Origin: Candidatus Gastranaerophilales bacterium
Lineage (GTDB): Bacteria; Cyanobacteriota; Vampirovibrionia; Gastranaerophilales; Gastranaerophilaceae
Reading direction: 5' to 3'
DNA: 64,000 bases
Assembly: GCA_944326115.1 (NCBI GenBank)
Contig: CALVCQ010000002.1
Span: 1 to 64,000 of the forward strand
The position numbers and the translations under genes are program-made. Under the pieces are notes generated by a model, which saw nothing but the letters and a program-made list of their open reading frames with translations, made no database searches and was not told the DNA's origin. Of the stretch, positions 1 to 9,101 are shown in pieces; position 1 is the stretch's first letter; each line of letters opens with the position of its first letter.

Positions 1-2609
1 AAGTACCCGAAGATCATCAGGCTAATATATTTACACAAAAGCCGCAGGAGCTGCAGCAGTCTGTGGAGACCTCATCAAATGCAGCACAGGGAAAAGTCTC
101 TGACACTCCGGAGGCAGTACAGGAAATAAATGGTGATAATACAGGCAAATCAAGTGTTATCGGAAGATTGTATGATAATGCAGTTCACACGGGAAGAAAA
201 ATTATTGCCGGTTTTTCTTCAACAAAAAAATTATTAAATGCAAGCAATCGAGAGGCTCACTTAAAATTATTATCAAGCCTAAATGATGTTAATGGTAAAC
301 CTAAATTCACAAAAACAGAGATAAACAGAATATTGGATAATTTGCCAAAAGATATTGATGTTAAAGGTAGAGACATGTATGCTCTGATGACTTTACCGGA
401 GATATCCGTAGATAATGCAATAGCAATATTGTCAAAAATTGATAGTCCTGAAAAACTAGAAGTTTTAAATATTCTAACTGATATCGATGGTCGTGTTTGG
501 CATTTTTTACACAAAATACCAAATCCTCCTGATAATGAATTAAATTCTTTTGAAATAGAAAACATATTAGAAAATTTAAAGGATAGCAAAGTTTCTTATA
601 TGGATATATTATTCAAAAAAGCTATTGATTGTTCATACAAATTTGAGGGCAATGCATCATTATCTTCTTTCTTAAATTCCGTGAGCTATTATATAAAAAC
701 CGATGAACAGAAGGAAGCATTCTTTGTAATTTCAAATACAGTAAATCCTGCCGATGATGACTTACAAATGCATTACAATGACTTATTTGACATAATTCGA
801 AAAATCTCAAACAAACAAGACTTGCAGATTTTAGAAGATTCTTTTTATAACGCAGACAGATTCGATTGTGCAAAGATTACATTCCAAAATATTATGAAAA
901 GTTCGGATGAAGATAAGCAATTCTTAAGTTCGGTTCTTCGTACCTTAAGAAAAAATGATACGAGACCAACTACATACCAAGTTTATCAACTCATAAATGA
1001 TCTTTCATCTGGCAAGAATAATACAAATATAACTAATCAGATGATACTTAATATGGTTGAAAATAAAGTTGAGGTAACAGATATTTCAACATTAGTCCAA
1101 ATTTCTAATGCTGACCCGTCCCATCTTATATATGAAAGATTAAATAATGGGAAATTTGATTATGATTTGGGGGCTCTTGCAGAAATTAAATATGATAATG
1201 ATTTTCAAAAACAAGCCTTTTCTATTTTGCTTGATGCAAACAGCGGAAATAGATTTGAAGCTCTTGCAATAAAGGATATTATAGAAAATATAAAAGACGA
1301 AAATTCCATAAATTTATTAAATAAACTATTGCAAAATAAGAAAATTGGAACTCACGCAATAATCGAATCATTACGGTCAGGTAAAGTTATTGAACAACCA
1401 TCAGGCAAACTTAGAAGTTCTGATGGTGCTGCAGATAGAAAAGTTATGGAACAACAGATTTTAGAAATGCTTGGTCTAAACAAATCAGATTCTTGTACGG
1501 ATGGTAGCAACAACTCAATTACTGATTATATGGATAATTTGGTTAAATTAAATACTGCATCACCAAAACGATTTAAAAAGATGGTAGACAGCGGCTTATT
1601 CGATTTAATAAAAGAAGGCAAAATTGATGCGAGTATCCTCAAAAATTTAGATGATAATACATTCCTTTCAAATAGAACATTAAGTGATATAAGAAAAATT
1701 CGAGACGGTGAACCTCTAATTAAAACACTTTCTTCTCAAACTGATTTGACAGATATTTCAAAACATGTTGCAAATGGCGATGTTTGTGAGCTAAATGGTA
1801 AACTATATGTAAACGAGAATGGCACTGCAACTGAAATTAAATTGTCTAAAGAAAAATTTGAAGAATTATTCCCTACGCTCACAAGAGTAAGTTTTAAACA
1901 GGGATCGTTGGGTGATTGCTGGTTCGTAAGCACATTGGACAACTTTATGGATTTACCAAATGGCAGAACTTCATTATATAAATTATTTGAGCAACAGGGT
2001 GATGATATATTAATAAAATTCCCAAATGGAACTAATCCTATAAAATTTGAAGGCGGCAAAGTTTTAGATGCAAATGGCAAGCAAATTCAAGGTTTATCAC
2101 AAAATGAACTTCCAACAGGAATCAGAATGATTGAACAAGCGTATGCAATTCATAGATATAGAAGATATGATGATTATGCACCTGTAACAGATATAGCTGC
2201 TCATGCAACGAATGTTCCCGCCTTAATGAAGGAACTAATAGGCGGTTGGCAATATCATGCTGTTAATGAAATTTTAGGAGATTATACTGCATCTGTTGAT
2301 TCCTATGGAGTTAATTTACAAAACAGAAATAAAATGAAAGAATATATTCAACAGTATGCAAATGATGAAAATGTATTAACATTCTTTGCAACAAAGGATA
2401 TTCCGGGAGGTGATTCTAATATGATTGCCGAAAAATATGATTTGGCAGGCGGACATGCATATTCAATAAAAGGCTATGATGAAACGACCGGTATGGTATA
2501 TATTACAAATCCATGGCATACTTCAGTTATTACAGAAGTTCCTTTGTATGAACTTATAAAATACATAGACGATGTAAATTTTGCACATTTCAATAAAAAA
2601 AGGGTATAA
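1..2609 (+). CDS. Calpain-like (C2 family) cysteine protease, 5' partial
   Basis: The reading frame is open to the left edge of the window, so the true start probably lies outside; the first in-window candidate is a GTG at 63 (848 residues, used for numbering). The last third carries a calpain-like catalytic core: QGSLGDCWF with Cys619, GGHAYSI with His798, and NPW with Asn816. This is the Cys-His-Asn order of peptidase family C2. About 600 residues of charged, mostly helical sequence precede it and match no domain I recognise. A short segment just before the Cys (GKLYVNENG, then FEELFP) is shared with the second calpain-like protein at 56272-58284. No membrane segment is visible. The substrate is unknown, and bacterial calpain-like proteases are poorly studied. 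A small gene follows two bases after the stop codon, suggesting co-translation. Confidence 0.75.
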   Translation, partial: VPEDHQANIFTQKPQELQQSVETSSNAAQGKVSDTPEAVQEINGDNTGKSSVIGRLYDNAVHTGRKIIAGFSSTKKLLNASNREAHLKLLSSLNDVNGKPKFTKTEINRILDNLPKDIDVKGRDMYALMTLPEISVDNAIAILSKIDSPEKLEVLNILTDIDGRVWHFLHKIPNPPDNELNSFEIENILENLKDSKVSYMDILFKKAIDCSYKFEGNASLSSFLNSVSYYIKTDEQKEAFFVISNTVNPADDDLQMHYNDLFDIIRKISNKQDLQILEDSFYNADRFDCAKITFQNIMKSSDEDKQFLSSVLRTLRKNDTRPTTYQVYQLINDLSSGKNNTNITNQMILNMVENKVEVTDISTLVQISNADPSHLIYERLNNGKFDYDLGALAEIKYDNDFQKQAFSILLDANSGNRFEALAIKDIIENIKDENSINLLNKLLQNKKIGTHAIIESLRSGKVIEQPSGKLRSSDGAADRKVMEQQILEMLGLNKSDSCTDGSNNSITDYMDNLVKLNTASPKRFKKMVDSGLFDLIKEGKIDASILKNLDDNTFLSNRTLSDIRKIRDGEPLIKTLSSQTDLTDISKHVANGDVCELNGKLYVNENGTATEIKLSKEKFEELFPTLTRVSFKQGSLGDCWFVSTLDNFMDLPNGRTSLYKLFEQQGDDILIKFPNGTNPIKFEGGKVLDANGKQIQGLSQNELPTGIRMIEQAYAIHRYRRYDDYAPVTDIAAHATNVPALMKELIGGWQYHAVNEILGDYTASVDSYGVNLQNRNKMKEYIQQYANDENVLTFFATKDIPGGDSNMIAEKYDLAGGHAYSIKGYDETTGMVYITNPWHTSVITEVPLYELIKYIDDVNFAHFNKKRV

Positions 2610-2611
2610 TA

Positions 2612-2953
2612 ATGATTAAGATGAACAACGCAGCAGAAAGTTTTTTTAACAGATTACAACAACAGATAGAAAAAGCAGAATTAGAAAATAAACCCATTCA
2701 GGGACTTGTAAAACAACAAATAAAATTATTACAAGAGGCTCATGATGAATTTATATCTACGGCAAAAAGCAAAGGATATGATTTATTAAATCCACAAGTT
2801 GGTGAAATTGAAATTCGTCAGTATTCCGCAATGAAACAACTCGCTCAGAAAATCGGCTTGCCTGTTGAAGAATATGACGAACTAATAAAGAGTGTAAAAA
2901 TAAGAGTCTTTGGCGAAGAAAATTATAAAAGATTTTTTGAAAATAACAAATAG
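2612..2953 (+). CDS. Small helical protein following the calpain-like protease
   Basis: This is a 113-residue protein whose ATG comes two bases after the protease stop codon, so the two genes are almost certainly one transcript. The sequence is charged and glutamine-rich (RLQQQIEKAELENK near the N-terminus) and looks all-helical. It has no cysteine, signal peptide or membrane segment. I do not recognise the family. The tight coupling suggests a partner, chaperone or regulator of the protease, but that is only inference. It ends about 50 bases before the convergent uvrC stop. Confidence 0.7.
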   Translation: MIKMNNAAESFFNRLQQQIEKAELENKPIQGLVKQQIKLLQEAHDEFISTAKSKGYDLLNPQVGEIEIRQYSAMKQLAQKIGLPVEEYDELIKSVKIRVFGEENYKRFFENNK

Positions 2954-3002
2954 CTTGACACTATTGTTTATATAAGTTTTTCCGGGCTTGTTTTTGATTG
3001 CA

Positions 3003-4859
3003 CTATATGTCTATCTGTACATTAGGATTAAAAAAGTTATACACGGCTTTTGCCGCACGTTTGTGGATTTTTTCGCACAAAGTTTCAAAATCAGCCTGAG
3101 AGATTTTTTTGATATCCTTAAATTCTTTGATAAGTATTTCTTTGTTTGCCTTAGAAAGTCCTTTTATTTCATCCAGCACTGATTCTGTTGCTTTTTTGCC
3201 TCTGAGTTTTCTGTGATAAGTGATTGCAAATCTGTGAGCTTCGTCTCGTATTCTCTGAAAAAAGTATAAAGCAGGTGAATTTATAGGGAAGACTACAGGT
3301 TTTGATTCATGCGGTTTAAAAACTTCTTCAAGTTTTTTAGCCAGAGATACAACATCCGGATTAAAATTGTGCGCATTAAAAATTTCCAGAACTGATGACA
3401 GCTGTCCTTTACCGCCGTCAATAATTATCAAATCCGGCTCGGGTAAGGATTCGGATAATTTGCCGAAGTATCTTCTTTCAACAACCTCCTGCAAAGATTT
3501 AAAGTCATCGGGCTTGGATTCAGTTGAACGTACTTTAAATTTTCTGTAACGGGATTTTTTAGGCATTCCATTTTCAAAAGTAACCATTGAAGCAACTGTA
3601 TTTGTACCCTGAATATGAGAAATATCAAAACATTCCACAATATAAGGAAATTTTCTCAAATTTAGTTTTTCCTGAATATATGAACCCACTTCGTTATAAT
3701 CCCGCTGGATTTCGGTCAGTTTTTCCAGTTTAACTTTTTCAAAATAGAATTTTGCGTTTTTCTGTGCAAGATTTAAAAGCTCAATATTGCGTTTTGTCGG
3801 AGAATCCGTTATTTTTACTTTCTTTTGAGCCTGTGAAGCCAGCCACTGTGTATAAAGTTCTTTGTCTTCTTTCTCAAGCAGCCCGGGAAGGACAATTGCA
3901 GAAGGAATTTCAGATTCAGATGCCATTGTATAATATTCTTTTAAAAATGTTGTCAATACTTCGTAATCGCCTGACAGATTGAGGTTTGAAAACTGGAAGT
4001 CTTTTTTATCGGTAAGTCTTCCCTGCCGAATCTGGAGCAGAGATATAACAAAAAGGTTTCCTTCGTTATATATTCCGACAATATCCTGATTTATATTTGT
4101 ATTTTCAAATACAACCTTCTGATGTTCCATTGTTTTTTGAACATCAAGCCAGCTGTCACGGTATCGTGCGGCTTTTTCAAAATCTTCTTTAGCAGCAAAT
4201 TTTTCCATTTCCTTTTTTAGGGCATCAACAAGCTCTTTTTGTTTACCCGTCAGAAAAAGCTCTACATTTTTCAAAACTTGTTTGTATTCCTCCGGTGTAA
4301 CAAGTCTCTGACAGGGTGCCATACATCTGCCTATATGGTAATACAGGCATGGACGGTCTTTGAACTTCGGGTTTTTGCATTGTTTTAGGGGAAAAAGTTT
4401 TTTTATCAAATCAAGAGTGGCATACATTGCTCTTGAATCTGTATATGGACCGAAATATTTTCCTTTAATCTTATTTTTGTTAGCTTTTCTTGCAACAATT
4501 ACTCTGGGATATTCTTCTTCCGTAATTACAAAATAAGGAAATTTCTTGTCATCCTTTAACAAAACATTGTATTTTGGCTTGTGTTTTTTTATAAGATGCG
4601 ACTCGAGAATAAGCGCTTCGACTTCGCTGTCAGTTACAATAAACTGGATTTTAGCGATTTGCGGCACCATAACACGGAGTTTCGGTGAATCATGGTGTTT
4701 GTTAAAATAGCTGTAAACACGCTTTTTAAGATTTTTTGCTTTTCCCACATAGATAATTTCACCGTCTTTATCAAAATACTGATAAGATCCGCTCAACTCA
4801 GGTATTACAGCAAGAGTCTGTTTTACTTCTTTTGGCAAATTGGAACACTGTGTAGACAT
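3003..4859 (-). CDS. uvrC: UvrABC excinuclease subunit C
   Basis: UvrC makes the dual incisions around bulky DNA lesions in nucleotide excision repair, acting on UvrB-DNA complexes in the cytosol. The 618 residues match the usual family length. In order: an N-terminal GIY-YIG nuclease domain (SGSYQYFDKDGEIIYVGKAK, with GSY in place of the more usual GVY or GIY, then NLKKRV); a central UVR helix pair (KEDFEKAARYRD) that contacts UvrB; the RNase H-like endonuclease half (ECFDISHIQGTN, LIIIDGGKGQL); and a C-terminal helix-hairpin-helix stretch (LDEIKGLSKANKEIL). The ATG at 4859 suits the conserved N-terminus. It stands alone, convergent with the protease pair. Confidence 0.97.
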   Translation of the reverse strand: MSTQCSNLPKEVKQTLAVIPELSGSYQYFDKDGEIIYVGKAKNLKKRVYSYFNKHHDSPKLRVMVPQIAKIQFIVTDSEVEALILESHLIKKHKPKYNVLLKDDKKFPYFVITEEEYPRVIVARKANKNKIKGKYFGPYTDSRAMYATLDLIKKLFPLKQCKNPKFKDRPCLYYHIGRCMAPCQRLVTPEEYKQVLKNVELFLTGKQKELVDALKKEMEKFAAKEDFEKAARYRDSWLDVQKTMEHQKVVFENTNINQDIVGIYNEGNLFVISLLQIRQGRLTDKKDFQFSNLNLSGDYEVLTTFLKEYYTMASESEIPSAIVLPGLLEKEDKELYTQWLASQAQKKVKITDSPTKRNIELLNLAQKNAKFYFEKVKLEKLTEIQRDYNEVGSYIQEKLNLRKFPYIVECFDISHIQGTNTVASMVTFENGMPKKSRYRKFKVRSTESKPDDFKSLQEVVERRYFGKLSESLPEPDLIIIDGGKGQLSSVLEIFNAHNFNPDVVSLAKKLEEVFKPHESKPVVFPINSPALYFFQRIRDEAHRFAITYHRKLRGKKATESVLDEIKGLSKANKEILIKEFKDIKKISQADFETLCEKIHKRAAKAVYNFFNPNVQIDI

Positions 4860-5011
4860 AATAATAGTATAGCATAATGAATATACACAAAAATGAACCG
4901 TATTTGAGTTTTATGAAAAAAATAAAGAATTGTAACAATATTTTTTTTATCTGAAAAAATTTTTAATAAAGGTTTTTATTATAATTAGAAAGTAATAATT
5001 CAGGTATTATT

Positions 5012-5404
5012 GTGTCAGGAATATCATCAAATTATCAAATTCACCATATCCCCCGTACCAATCAAAGCGCAGGGGCAAAAATTGCTGAAATAAAAATGGA
5101 AATTTCAAAAATAAAGCAGCAAGCCAGAGCAGGACTGATATCACTGGAAGAAGCACAGCAGAAAATTGCCAAGCTTGAAGCGAAATTAGTCCGGCTGGAA
5201 AGCAATCCGTCAGAAGACGATAAACAATTTGTACCACTGCCTGTTGATTCAGCTTCAAATAGCGAGGTAAAACCGCTGGAGAACAGCGAGAAATCTCATA
5301 ATGAAAACAGCAATGAAAACACCGATACGCAGCAAAGACAAGATTCTAGTAACGCATATTTTGAAGCGCAATCAATTAATAACAGAATTTTTCATCAGGT
5401 ATAA
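5012..5404 (+). CDS. Small coiled-coil protein of unknown function
   Basis: This 130-residue protein most likely starts at a GTG; an in-frame stop lies 30 bases upstream and only a weak AGG Shine-Dalgarno is seen. Residues about 22-64 form a clear heptad-like helix (IAEIKMEISKIKQQ, then EEAQQKIAKLEAKLVRLE), followed by an acidic, Ser/Asn/Gln-rich tail of low complexity. There is no signal peptide, membrane span or known domain. It is monocistronic and convergent with the next gene. Proteins of this type are common unknowns in related genomes, so no function is offered. Confidence 0.6.
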   Translation: MSGISSNYQIHHIPRTNQSAGAKIAEIKMEISKIKQQARAGLISLEEAQQKIAKLEAKLVRLESNPSEDDKQFVPLPVDSASNSEVKPLENSEKSHNENSNENTDTQQRQDSSNAYFEAQSINNRIFHQV

Positions 5405-5429
5405 AAATTTTATACACATGTATAATGTC

Positions 5430-6035
5430 TTACCAGTCGATATTGTTAACTATTGAATCATAAGCAGCCTGAGCGTCTGTGCTCGAAATAACTTTTATCT
5501 GTCGTTTAGGTCCGTTAATAATGCATGCATTCTGAGAACAATTCTGGAATAGAAAGTTTTGTATACAATCAGTAGTTCCGGGAGTCTGGCATACGACAGC
5601 CGTACTGGAGCCCTGCGGATCAGGGTAGTAATAATATTTTGTTCTTAAATCAGTATTTTGTGCCATAAGATTTTGAAGATTTTGCAAAAAATTTCTTGAT
5701 TCGGCACAAGAACCCGGATAAGCATAATAAATAACCTTTTTATCAGCATAAAGAACATTTGCAAGCTTATCTGTTCTCACTGTATTGTCGACAACATTTT
5801 TTGGAATGTCAAAAGCCATGGGAATATTTTTTATTTTTAATAACCTAAATCCCTGAATTCTGCTAAAATTTGGATTTTTCCTCATATAATCAATATTGCT
5901 CGTAAATAAAGAGATAAAGATAAATATCATCGCAGCAATAAGTATAATGCCGGTATACGGACTTTCTACTTCGTCATCGTTATTACGATAGACTCTTTCA
6001 TTATCGTTTTCTTCTTCTAATAAATCAGGTGTCAT
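5430..6035 (-). CDS. Single-pass membrane protein with Cys-rich outer domain
   Basis: This 201-residue protein has an acidic cytosolic N-terminus of about 25 residues, one strong membrane span (roughly residues 28-46, GIILIAAMIFIFISLF) and a soluble C-terminal domain of about 150 residues. The domain begins with a YYAYPGSCAES stretch that could resemble the first strand and helix of a thioredoxin-like fold, but there is no CxxC. Four more cysteines follow (VVCQTPGTTDC, QNCSQNAC), which may form disulfides outside the cytoplasm. I do not recognise the family. It is divergent from the phosphate-uptake pair. Confidence 0.65.
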   Translation of the reverse strand: MTPDLLEEENDNERVYRNNDDEVESPYTGIILIAAMIFIFISLFTSNIDYMRKNPNFSRIQGFRLLKIKNIPMAFDIPKNVVDNTVRTDKLANVLYADKKVIYYAYPGSCAESRNFLQNLQNLMAQNTDLRTKYYYYPDPQGSSTAVVCQTPGTTDCIQNFLFQNCSQNACIINGPKRQIKVISSTDAQAAYDSIVNNIDW

Positions 6036-6230
6036 CTCTTACTCCGAAGACAAATACTTTTGTATAATTTAACACTTTTTTTGTTTTTATTCAATTGTAA
6101 TAATTTCTTTACTTTATGATTTTAATTTACCATGACTAAAATTTTTTTATGGTAGAGTTGTTGTGTGTGCCTTTGGTAGTGACAGGTAAAATTTGTACAC
6201 AAAACAAAACTATATGTGAAAGGGATTAAG

Positions 6231-6872
6231 ATGAGTAAATTCAATTTATTAGCATACATTCTGCCGCCTGAGGAAAAAGTTTTTTATACTCTTTTTGAAG
6301 AAAGCGCACAGGTTTGTCATGATGTAGCAAATCTTTATAAGGAAATTGTAACTGCAACGCTAACAGAAGACCATGTGATTAATGCAAAAAGATTGAAACA
6401 CAAAAGCAATGACCTTTTAAAAGAAACATTGCATCAATTGAATGTTACCTTAATTACACCAATTGACAGAGAAGATATTCAGGCTATTGCATCTTTGTTG
6501 AATAAGATTACAAAAAGAATAGTTAAAGCTTCTTTAAATTTAAAAGTTTACAGACTTGAAAATTTTACAGAAAACATGAAAAAACAGGCAGAAACTCTTT
6601 ACAGAGCAACAGAGGAATTAAAAATTATTATCCATAACTTTAAAAAATCAAGTTCAATAAAAGAAATGACAGAAACAAACCTGAAAATGAAAGAAATAGA
6701 ATCCCACGGGGATGAAATCCACTATCACGCCATAGACGAACTGTTTTCAGGAAAATATGATGCTTTAACTGTTATAAAACTGAGAGATATCCACAAAGAT
6801 ATCGAAAATGCACTGGATAGCTGTTTTTCTGTATCTGATGCGGTTGTTAACGTTGTATTAAAACAATCATAG
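6231..6872 (+). CDS. DUF47/PhoU-like phosphate transport regulator
   Basis: Members of the DUF47 (YkaA/PhoU-like) family are helical cytosolic proteins encoded next to PiT phosphate transporters, and are thought to control them. This 213-residue copy has the typical motifs: FYTLFEESA near the N-terminus, a central DREDIQAIASLLNKI segment, and EIESHGDEIHYHAI with LRDIHKDIENALDSC near the C-terminus. The start chosen is the ATG at 6231, which has a GAAAGGGA ribosome site; a GTG 15 bases upstream falls inside that site. The Pit transporter follows 36 bases downstream. Confidence 0.92.
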   Translation: MSKFNLLAYILPPEEKVFYTLFEESAQVCHDVANLYKEIVTATLTEDHVINAKRLKHKSNDLLKETLHQLNVTLITPIDREDIQAIASLLNKITKRIVKASLNLKVYRLENFTENMKKQAETLYRATEELKIIIHNFKKSSSIKEMTETNLKMKEIESHGDEIHYHAIDELFSGKYDALTVIKLRDIHKDIENALDSCFSVSDAVVNVVLKQS

Positions 6873-6908
6873 TGTTGTTAAAGCAGGATTGAGGGAAAGA
6901 AAAAGAAT

Positions 6909-7925
6909 ATGACAGTTTCTATAATATTGCTTGTACTGGTAGTCGGCGGAGCGCTTGTATTTGAATATATAAACGGCTTTCATGATGCTGCAAATGCTAT
7001 TGCAACAGTCGTTTCAACAAAAGTACTAACTCCCCGTCAGGCGGTTATCTACGGTGCGGCACTGGAGTTTACCGGAGCACTTACAGGCACACACGTTGCA
7101 AAAACAATAGGCGCAGGCATTGTAGACCCTTCGACAATAACTTTACATGTAATATTCTGTGCCTTGTGTGCGGCAATTATATGGAATTTGATTACCTGGT
7201 TTTTCGGACTTCCGTCGAGTTCTTCCCATGCCTTAATAGGCGGGCTTATAGGTGCTTCCGTAGTAAATGCCGGCTGGGGCTGCGTAAGATTTATGGAACT
7301 TGTTGACAAAGTAGTTGCACCGATGTTTATGGCACCTGTTATCGGATTTGTTACAGGGCTTATTGTAATGGCTGTTTTGCTCAGAATTTTTTACAAAGCA
7401 AACCCTGACAAAGTAAACAGACGATTCAGAAGATGCCAGATATTTTCAGCAGGGTTGATGGCATTGAGCCACGGCTCCAACGATGCTCAAAAAACAATGG
7501 GTATAATTACACTGGCGCTTTTAGCCGGCGGTATTGTAAAACACAATGCGCAGGGCAGTTTTGACATCCCTGTTTATGTAATTTTAGCCTGTGCTACGGT
7601 AATGAGTCTGGGTGTAATGTCAGGCGGATGGAAAATTATCCGCACAATGGGCAGCAAAATTATTAAACTGAAACCGATAAACGGTTTTGCTGCAGAAACC
7701 TCAGCCGCATCAATAATCCTTGCTGCATCGCATTTTGGAGTTCCTTTAAGCACAACCCACGTAATCTCTACAGCAATAATGGGTGTTGGTACTACGTACA
7801 AAGCACATGCCGTAAAATGGGGAGTTATCGGCAATATTGTCTGGGCTTGGGTTTTGACGATACCTATCTGTATAATAATTTCAAGTACAATATATTTTCT
7901 TTACAGAGCTTTTATTATTAATTAA
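6909..7925 (+). CDS. pit: PiT-family inorganic phosphate transporter
   Basis: This low-affinity phosphate:cation symporter sits in the inner membrane. The 338 residues give about ten hydrophobic spans. Both PiT signatures are present as an inverted pair: GFHDAANAIATVVSTK near residue 24 and ALSHGSNDAQKTMGIITLAL near residue 190, plus the GLPSSSSHALIGG and PLSTTHVIS loops. It is somewhat short for the family because the central cytosolic loop is small. It is co-transcribed with the DUF47 gene upstream, the usual arrangement. No Pho-box-like repeats were recognised in the 180 bases before the pair. Confidence 0.95.
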   Translation: MTVSIILLVLVVGGALVFEYINGFHDAANAIATVVSTKVLTPRQAVIYGAALEFTGALTGTHVAKTIGAGIVDPSTITLHVIFCALCAAIIWNLITWFFGLPSSSSHALIGGLIGASVVNAGWGCVRFMELVDKVVAPMFMAPVIGFVTGLIVMAVLLRIFYKANPDKVNRRFRRCQIFSAGLMALSHGSNDAQKTMGIITLALLAGGIVKHNAQGSFDIPVYVILACATVMSLGVMSGGWKIIRTMGSKIIKLKPINGFAAETSAASIILAASHFGVPLSTTHVISTAIMGVGTTYKAHAVKWGVIGNIVWAWVLTIPICIIISSTIYFLYRAFIIN

Positions 7926-8014
7926 AAATTTTTTAAAATTGCTTTTTATTTAAATTTAAAAATTAGCAAAAAAATTTTTTATTTGTTTTTATCCTAAAAA
8001 AGGCGATATAAAAT

Positions 8015-8329
8015 ATGCAGATAACAACAAATAATAGAATTTCTTTTTCCGGACTAATACCAATTAAAAATCACAAAGGTCCTTTATTAAAATTAGATAA
8101 AAACGAAGCGGAAAGAATTTCTGTTCTGCAGGAAAATATTGTACAATTAGAATGTGAGATATATAATTTTTCAAAATATTATACCGGAAGAAGATTGAGC
8201 TCTGATGAAATTGATTATTATTCGGATAAAATGTATAAAATCGAAACACAATTAAAATATTTAAGAAGGCTCATTAAAGATATAAAAACTAACAGATACA
8301 GACAGCAAATAGCAGAAGAAATAAAATGA
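8015..8329 (+). CDS. Small unknown protein with N-terminal SFSG motif
   Basis: This 104-residue protein opens with MQITTNNRISFSGLIPI, and the rest is a charged helical region (ERISVLQENIVQLECEIYNF, then KMYKIETQLKYLRRLIKDIK) that may form a coiled coil. The opening resembles that of the unrelated protein at 43415 (MQINNSTPSFGKIHI), suggesting a shared short N-terminal tag. No known domain, membrane span or cleavable signal is visible. The gene lies alone between pit and another unknown gene. Confidence 0.6.
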   Translation: MQITTNNRISFSGLIPIKNHKGPLLKLDKNEAERISVLQENIVQLECEIYNFSKYYTGRRLSSDEIDYYSDKMYKIETQLKYLRRLIKDIKTNRYRQQIAEEIK

Positions 8330-8389
8330 ATATTAAAAAATAATATATTAAACGGATTTAAAATTTTTGATTATTTATATTATTAAAAT

Positions 8390-9100
8390 ATGAAAAAGAT
8401 TAAGGTACAATCAAGAACCCCCTTTATTTGTTTAATATTATTTACCGTAGTTTTAATTACCATAGCATTCTTTATTTTAAAAAGCGTGTGGTTTGATAAC
8501 GATCTAAGTTTCCGGCTGCGAAGCGACAGTATTGTATGCGTTTATGCTATTTTTGCTTTCCTGCCGTTTTTATATAATTCCCTAAAAGATAATAAGGAAT
8601 ATGTGAGTGATATTATAATTAAAGATAACAATCTTTTTCTTGTATATAAAGTAAAAAACAAAACAATAAGAAAAGAGAAAATATTTTTAGATGATATAAA
8701 AAAATTTGAAATATATGCAAACTTATATCAAGTTCCTTTGGGCAAATCAAAAATATTAAAAGCTGAAATTACTACCAGAATAACAAAGAACAATGAAGAA
8801 GTTGTAATGTTTAATAACAACTCCGATGTAAAAATTTTGGGCTGTGTTTATCAATACATATTAGATATTCAAAAAATTTCTTCTGTTTTACCGGGTTTCA
8901 AAATTCATCTTAAGGGTCGAGACGAATATGCAATAGCAAACATAAATTATTTTCAAAAATTCAAAAAAAAACTGCCGCTTTGGTATAGAATTAAACACCA
9001 GTTCAAATTAATGCAGAAGTATGAAAAAATAACTTTAGCTGTTGCATTTTTAATGTTTATAGTATTCTGTATACTTTTTACATATTTTTCATTCGGCTGA
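8390..9100 (+). CDS. Unknown membrane protein with possible PH-like domain
   Basis: The 236 residues hold two hydrophobic spans near the N-terminus (about 11-31 and 47-62), a soluble middle of about 140 residues rich in beta-type sequence (VSDIIIKDNNLFLVYKVKNK, then LDDIKKFEIYANLYQVPLGK), and a C-terminal span (LAVAFLMFIVFCILFTYF). The pattern of two helices, a beta-rich region and a final helix recalls bacterial PH-domain membrane proteins, but I see no diagnostic motif. It converges on the broken nitroreductase gene, with two bases between the stops. Confidence 0.6.
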   Translation: MKKIKVQSRTPFICLILFTVVLITIAFFILKSVWFDNDLSFRLRSDSIVCVYAIFAFLPFLYNSLKDNKEYVSDIIIKDNNLFLVYKVKNKTIRKEKIFLDDIKKFEIYANLYQVPLGKSKILKAEITTRITKNNEEVVMFNNNSDVKILGCVYQYILDIQKISSVLPGFKIHLKGRDEYAIANINYFQKFKKKLPLWYRIKHQFKLMQKYEKITLAVAFLMFIVFCILFTYFSFG

Positions 9101-9101
9101 T